From: Candidatus Eisenbergiella merdavium
GTDB taxonomy: Bacteria > Bacillota > Clostridia > Lachnospirales > Lachnospiraceae
Length of the DNA: 63,711 nt
Assembly: GCA_019119595.1 (NCBI GenBank)
Contig: DWWS01000025.1
Coordinates: 1 to 63,711 of the forward strand
Direction of reading: 5' to 3'
Shown here: in pieces, positions 63,109-63,711 of the stretch
Numbering within the stretch: the stretch's first letter is position 1
Layout of the letters: each line of letters starts with the position of its first letter
Made by a program: the position numbers and the translations under genes
The notes under the pieces: generated by a model
The model's input: only the letters and a program-made list of their open reading frames with translations
Told to the model about the DNA's origin: nothing
The model's database searches: none

Positions 63109-63262
63109 TGCACTGCTGAGGAACACAAAGTTCTGAGAGAACAGAGAGTTTGGAAGCATTGCTACAGCGGTTCCTGCAACGGGAATCCTTCCCGTCGGGA
63201 AACAGAAGAGGGTTAAGCTCTTCCGATTAAGAAGCCGCTGTTTTCTTGTTGTGAAAATACCT
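63109..63262 (+). ncRNA. Structured leader or small RNA before tRNA-Ser
   Basis: About 154 nt of non-coding sequence follow the promoter. They can fold into GTTCT-GAG-AGAAC, CGGGAA-TCC-TTCCCG, AGAAGAG/CTCTTC and an outer ACAGCGG/CCGCTGT stem whose right arm runs into TTTTCTTGTT. The last part resembles a terminator with a weak T-tract. No known RNA family is recognised. It may be a tRNA leader that is cut off or a distinct small RNA. Confidence 0.4.
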
Positions 63263-63347
63263 GGAGAGGTATCGAAGTGGTCATAACGAGGCGGTCTTGA
63301 AAACCGTTTGTCCGCAAGGGCGCGTGGGTTCGAATCCCACCCTCTCC
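63263..63347 (+). tRNA. tRNA-Ser (anticodon UGA)
   Basis: 85 nt. The acceptor stem GGAGAGG (63263-63269) pairs with CCTCTCC (63340-63346), discriminator G. Anticodon TGA at 63298-63300 in the loop CTTGAAA. It has a long variable arm typical of serine tRNA and a T-arm GTGGG-TTCGAAT-CCCAC. CCA is not encoded. Confidence 0.96.
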
Positions 63348-63408
63348 GCTGGAAACGGCCGGGCCGTGTCCGATAACAGAATAAAGTGGTTGATGATTCA
63401 GCCCGCTT

Positions 63409-63497
63409 GGAGAAGTACCCAAGAGGCCGAAGGGACACCCCTGGAAAGGGTGCAGGTCGTTAATAGCGGCGCGAGGGTTCAAATCCCTCCTTCTCCG
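63409..63497 (+). tRNA. tRNA-Ser (anticodon GGA)
   Basis: 89 nt. Acceptor GGAGAAG (63409-63415) pairs with CTTCTCC (63490-63496), discriminator G. Anticodon GGA at 63443-63445 in the loop CTGGAAA, stem CACCC/GGGTG. A long variable arm (GCAGGTCGTTAATAGCGGC) and T-arm GAGGG-TTCAAAT-CCCTC are present. CCA is not encoded. Probably cotranscribed with the preceding tRNA. Confidence 0.96.
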
Positions 63498-63711
63498 TTC
63501 GATTCTTTTAAAGAATCGCAGTGCTTCGCGCAGGGCTTATCTGCGAAGAAGCGGCTCTGGTCAAAAGCCAGAGTGAAAGGACCTTGACAAATAAACAGTA
63601 ATGCAACCCTGAAAATTCTAAAAGAATAATTCAGAGGAACGGTTCCCGGAATCGAAAGAGGAAGGGAGCAACCCAAAAGACAGTAAAAACGGGAAAGATT
63701 GACCAGAGTTG
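63498..63711 (+). other. Non-coding region after the tRNAs, possible rRNA operon leader
   Basis: Hairpins GATTCTTT/AAAGAATC (about 63503-63519) and CTCTGG/CCAGAG (63554-63572) are followed by GACCTTGACAAATAAAC, which resembles the boxA-like sequences of Firmicutes rRNA leaders and spacers. CTCTGGTCA recurs inverted as TGACCAGAG (63701-63709). No open frame of note. It could lead into a 16S rRNA gene beyond the window. Confidence 0.35.

Noticed and set aside
63109..63262. Signal recognition particle RNA
   Set aside because: The conserved SRP loop with GUCAGG...GGAAGG...AGCAG is not present, and the position before tRNA-Ser is not decisive.
1..63711. CRISPR arrays, prophage, integrases or complete insertion sequences
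   Set aside because: No regularly spaced direct repeats with spacers, no integrase or transposase motifs and no capsid or terminase genes were seen. The short repeats present are hairpin elements and the rimI repeat.

Overview
The window is a stretch of chromosome from a butyrate-forming Clostridia bacterium, most likely a Lachnospiraceae relative (Clostridium cluster XIVa). The evidence is the thl-crt-hbd-bcd-etfB-etfA gene order, the ptb-buk pair, paired YtlP/YtcP-type sugar permeases without their own ATPase, YesM/YesN-type regulators, strong GGAGG ribosome binding sites, consensus sigma-A promoters and an Ala/Glu-rich moderately high-GC coding style. No species is assigned. There is no CRISPR array, intact insertion sequence or prophage.

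Layout. 1-280: divergent promoter region. 280-6714: complete operon from acetyl-CoA to butyryl-CoA, closed by a strong terminator. 6755-11651: DegV, Cys-tRNA(Pro) deacylase, an unusual Fic protein, a tiny membrane protein, MtnA and a membrane acyltransferase. 11724-13990 (minus): ptb-buk, which converts butyryl-CoA to butyrate and ATP, with a Rex-like operator on its promoter. 13987-17549 (minus): glucose/GlcNAc-type PTS permease and its antiterminator, with a RAT/terminator leader. 17626-31242: membrane-anchored AraC regulator, then an 11-kb operon holding a sugar ABC transporter, a DUF4838 putative glycosidase, a NagB-like isomerase, divergent TIM and PFK, a LarA-family enzyme and NagA. 31316-35347: secA-prfB, the latter with a programmed frameshift at UAA. 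35388-45103: small membrane protein, two-component system fused by overlaps to a binding protein, then alpha-L-fucosidase with a second ABC transporter. 45083-53082: DUF975 and DUF4190 membrane proteins, Tex, a diguanylate cyclase, an M15 peptidase and an FMN riboswitch-ribU unit. 53097-53540: AT-rich region with gene remnants. 53468-57416: MacB-like efflux operon. 57548-62974: YcxB-like protein and tsaE-tsaB-rimI-rnz-tsaD-ispD. 62975-63711: strong promoter, structured leader, two tRNA-Ser genes and a probable rRNA-operon leader.

How it fits together. The first 14 kb make a full acetyl-CoA to butyrate pathway, with ATP made by the kinase route. The middle is glycan foraging: imported amino sugars can be deacetylated, deaminated and phosphorylated to fructose-1,6-bisphosphate within one operon, while fucosides are imported and cut by cytoplasmic GH29. 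The right end groups t6A synthesis, RNase Z and two tRNA genes that lack an encoded CCA.

The least expected signals are: a recurring hairpin plus GGAATGGAGG-like element in front of about ten unrelated genes and duplicated between ptb and buk; a Fic protein whose catalytic His is Tyr although its inhibitory motif is intact; a UAA stop in the prfB frameshift site; an amino-sugar operon that carries upper-glycolysis enzymes and a nickel-pincer-type enzyme; and a 36-bp in-frame repeat in rimI. Start sites were chosen from ribosome binding sites, and many differ from the longest possible reading frame.
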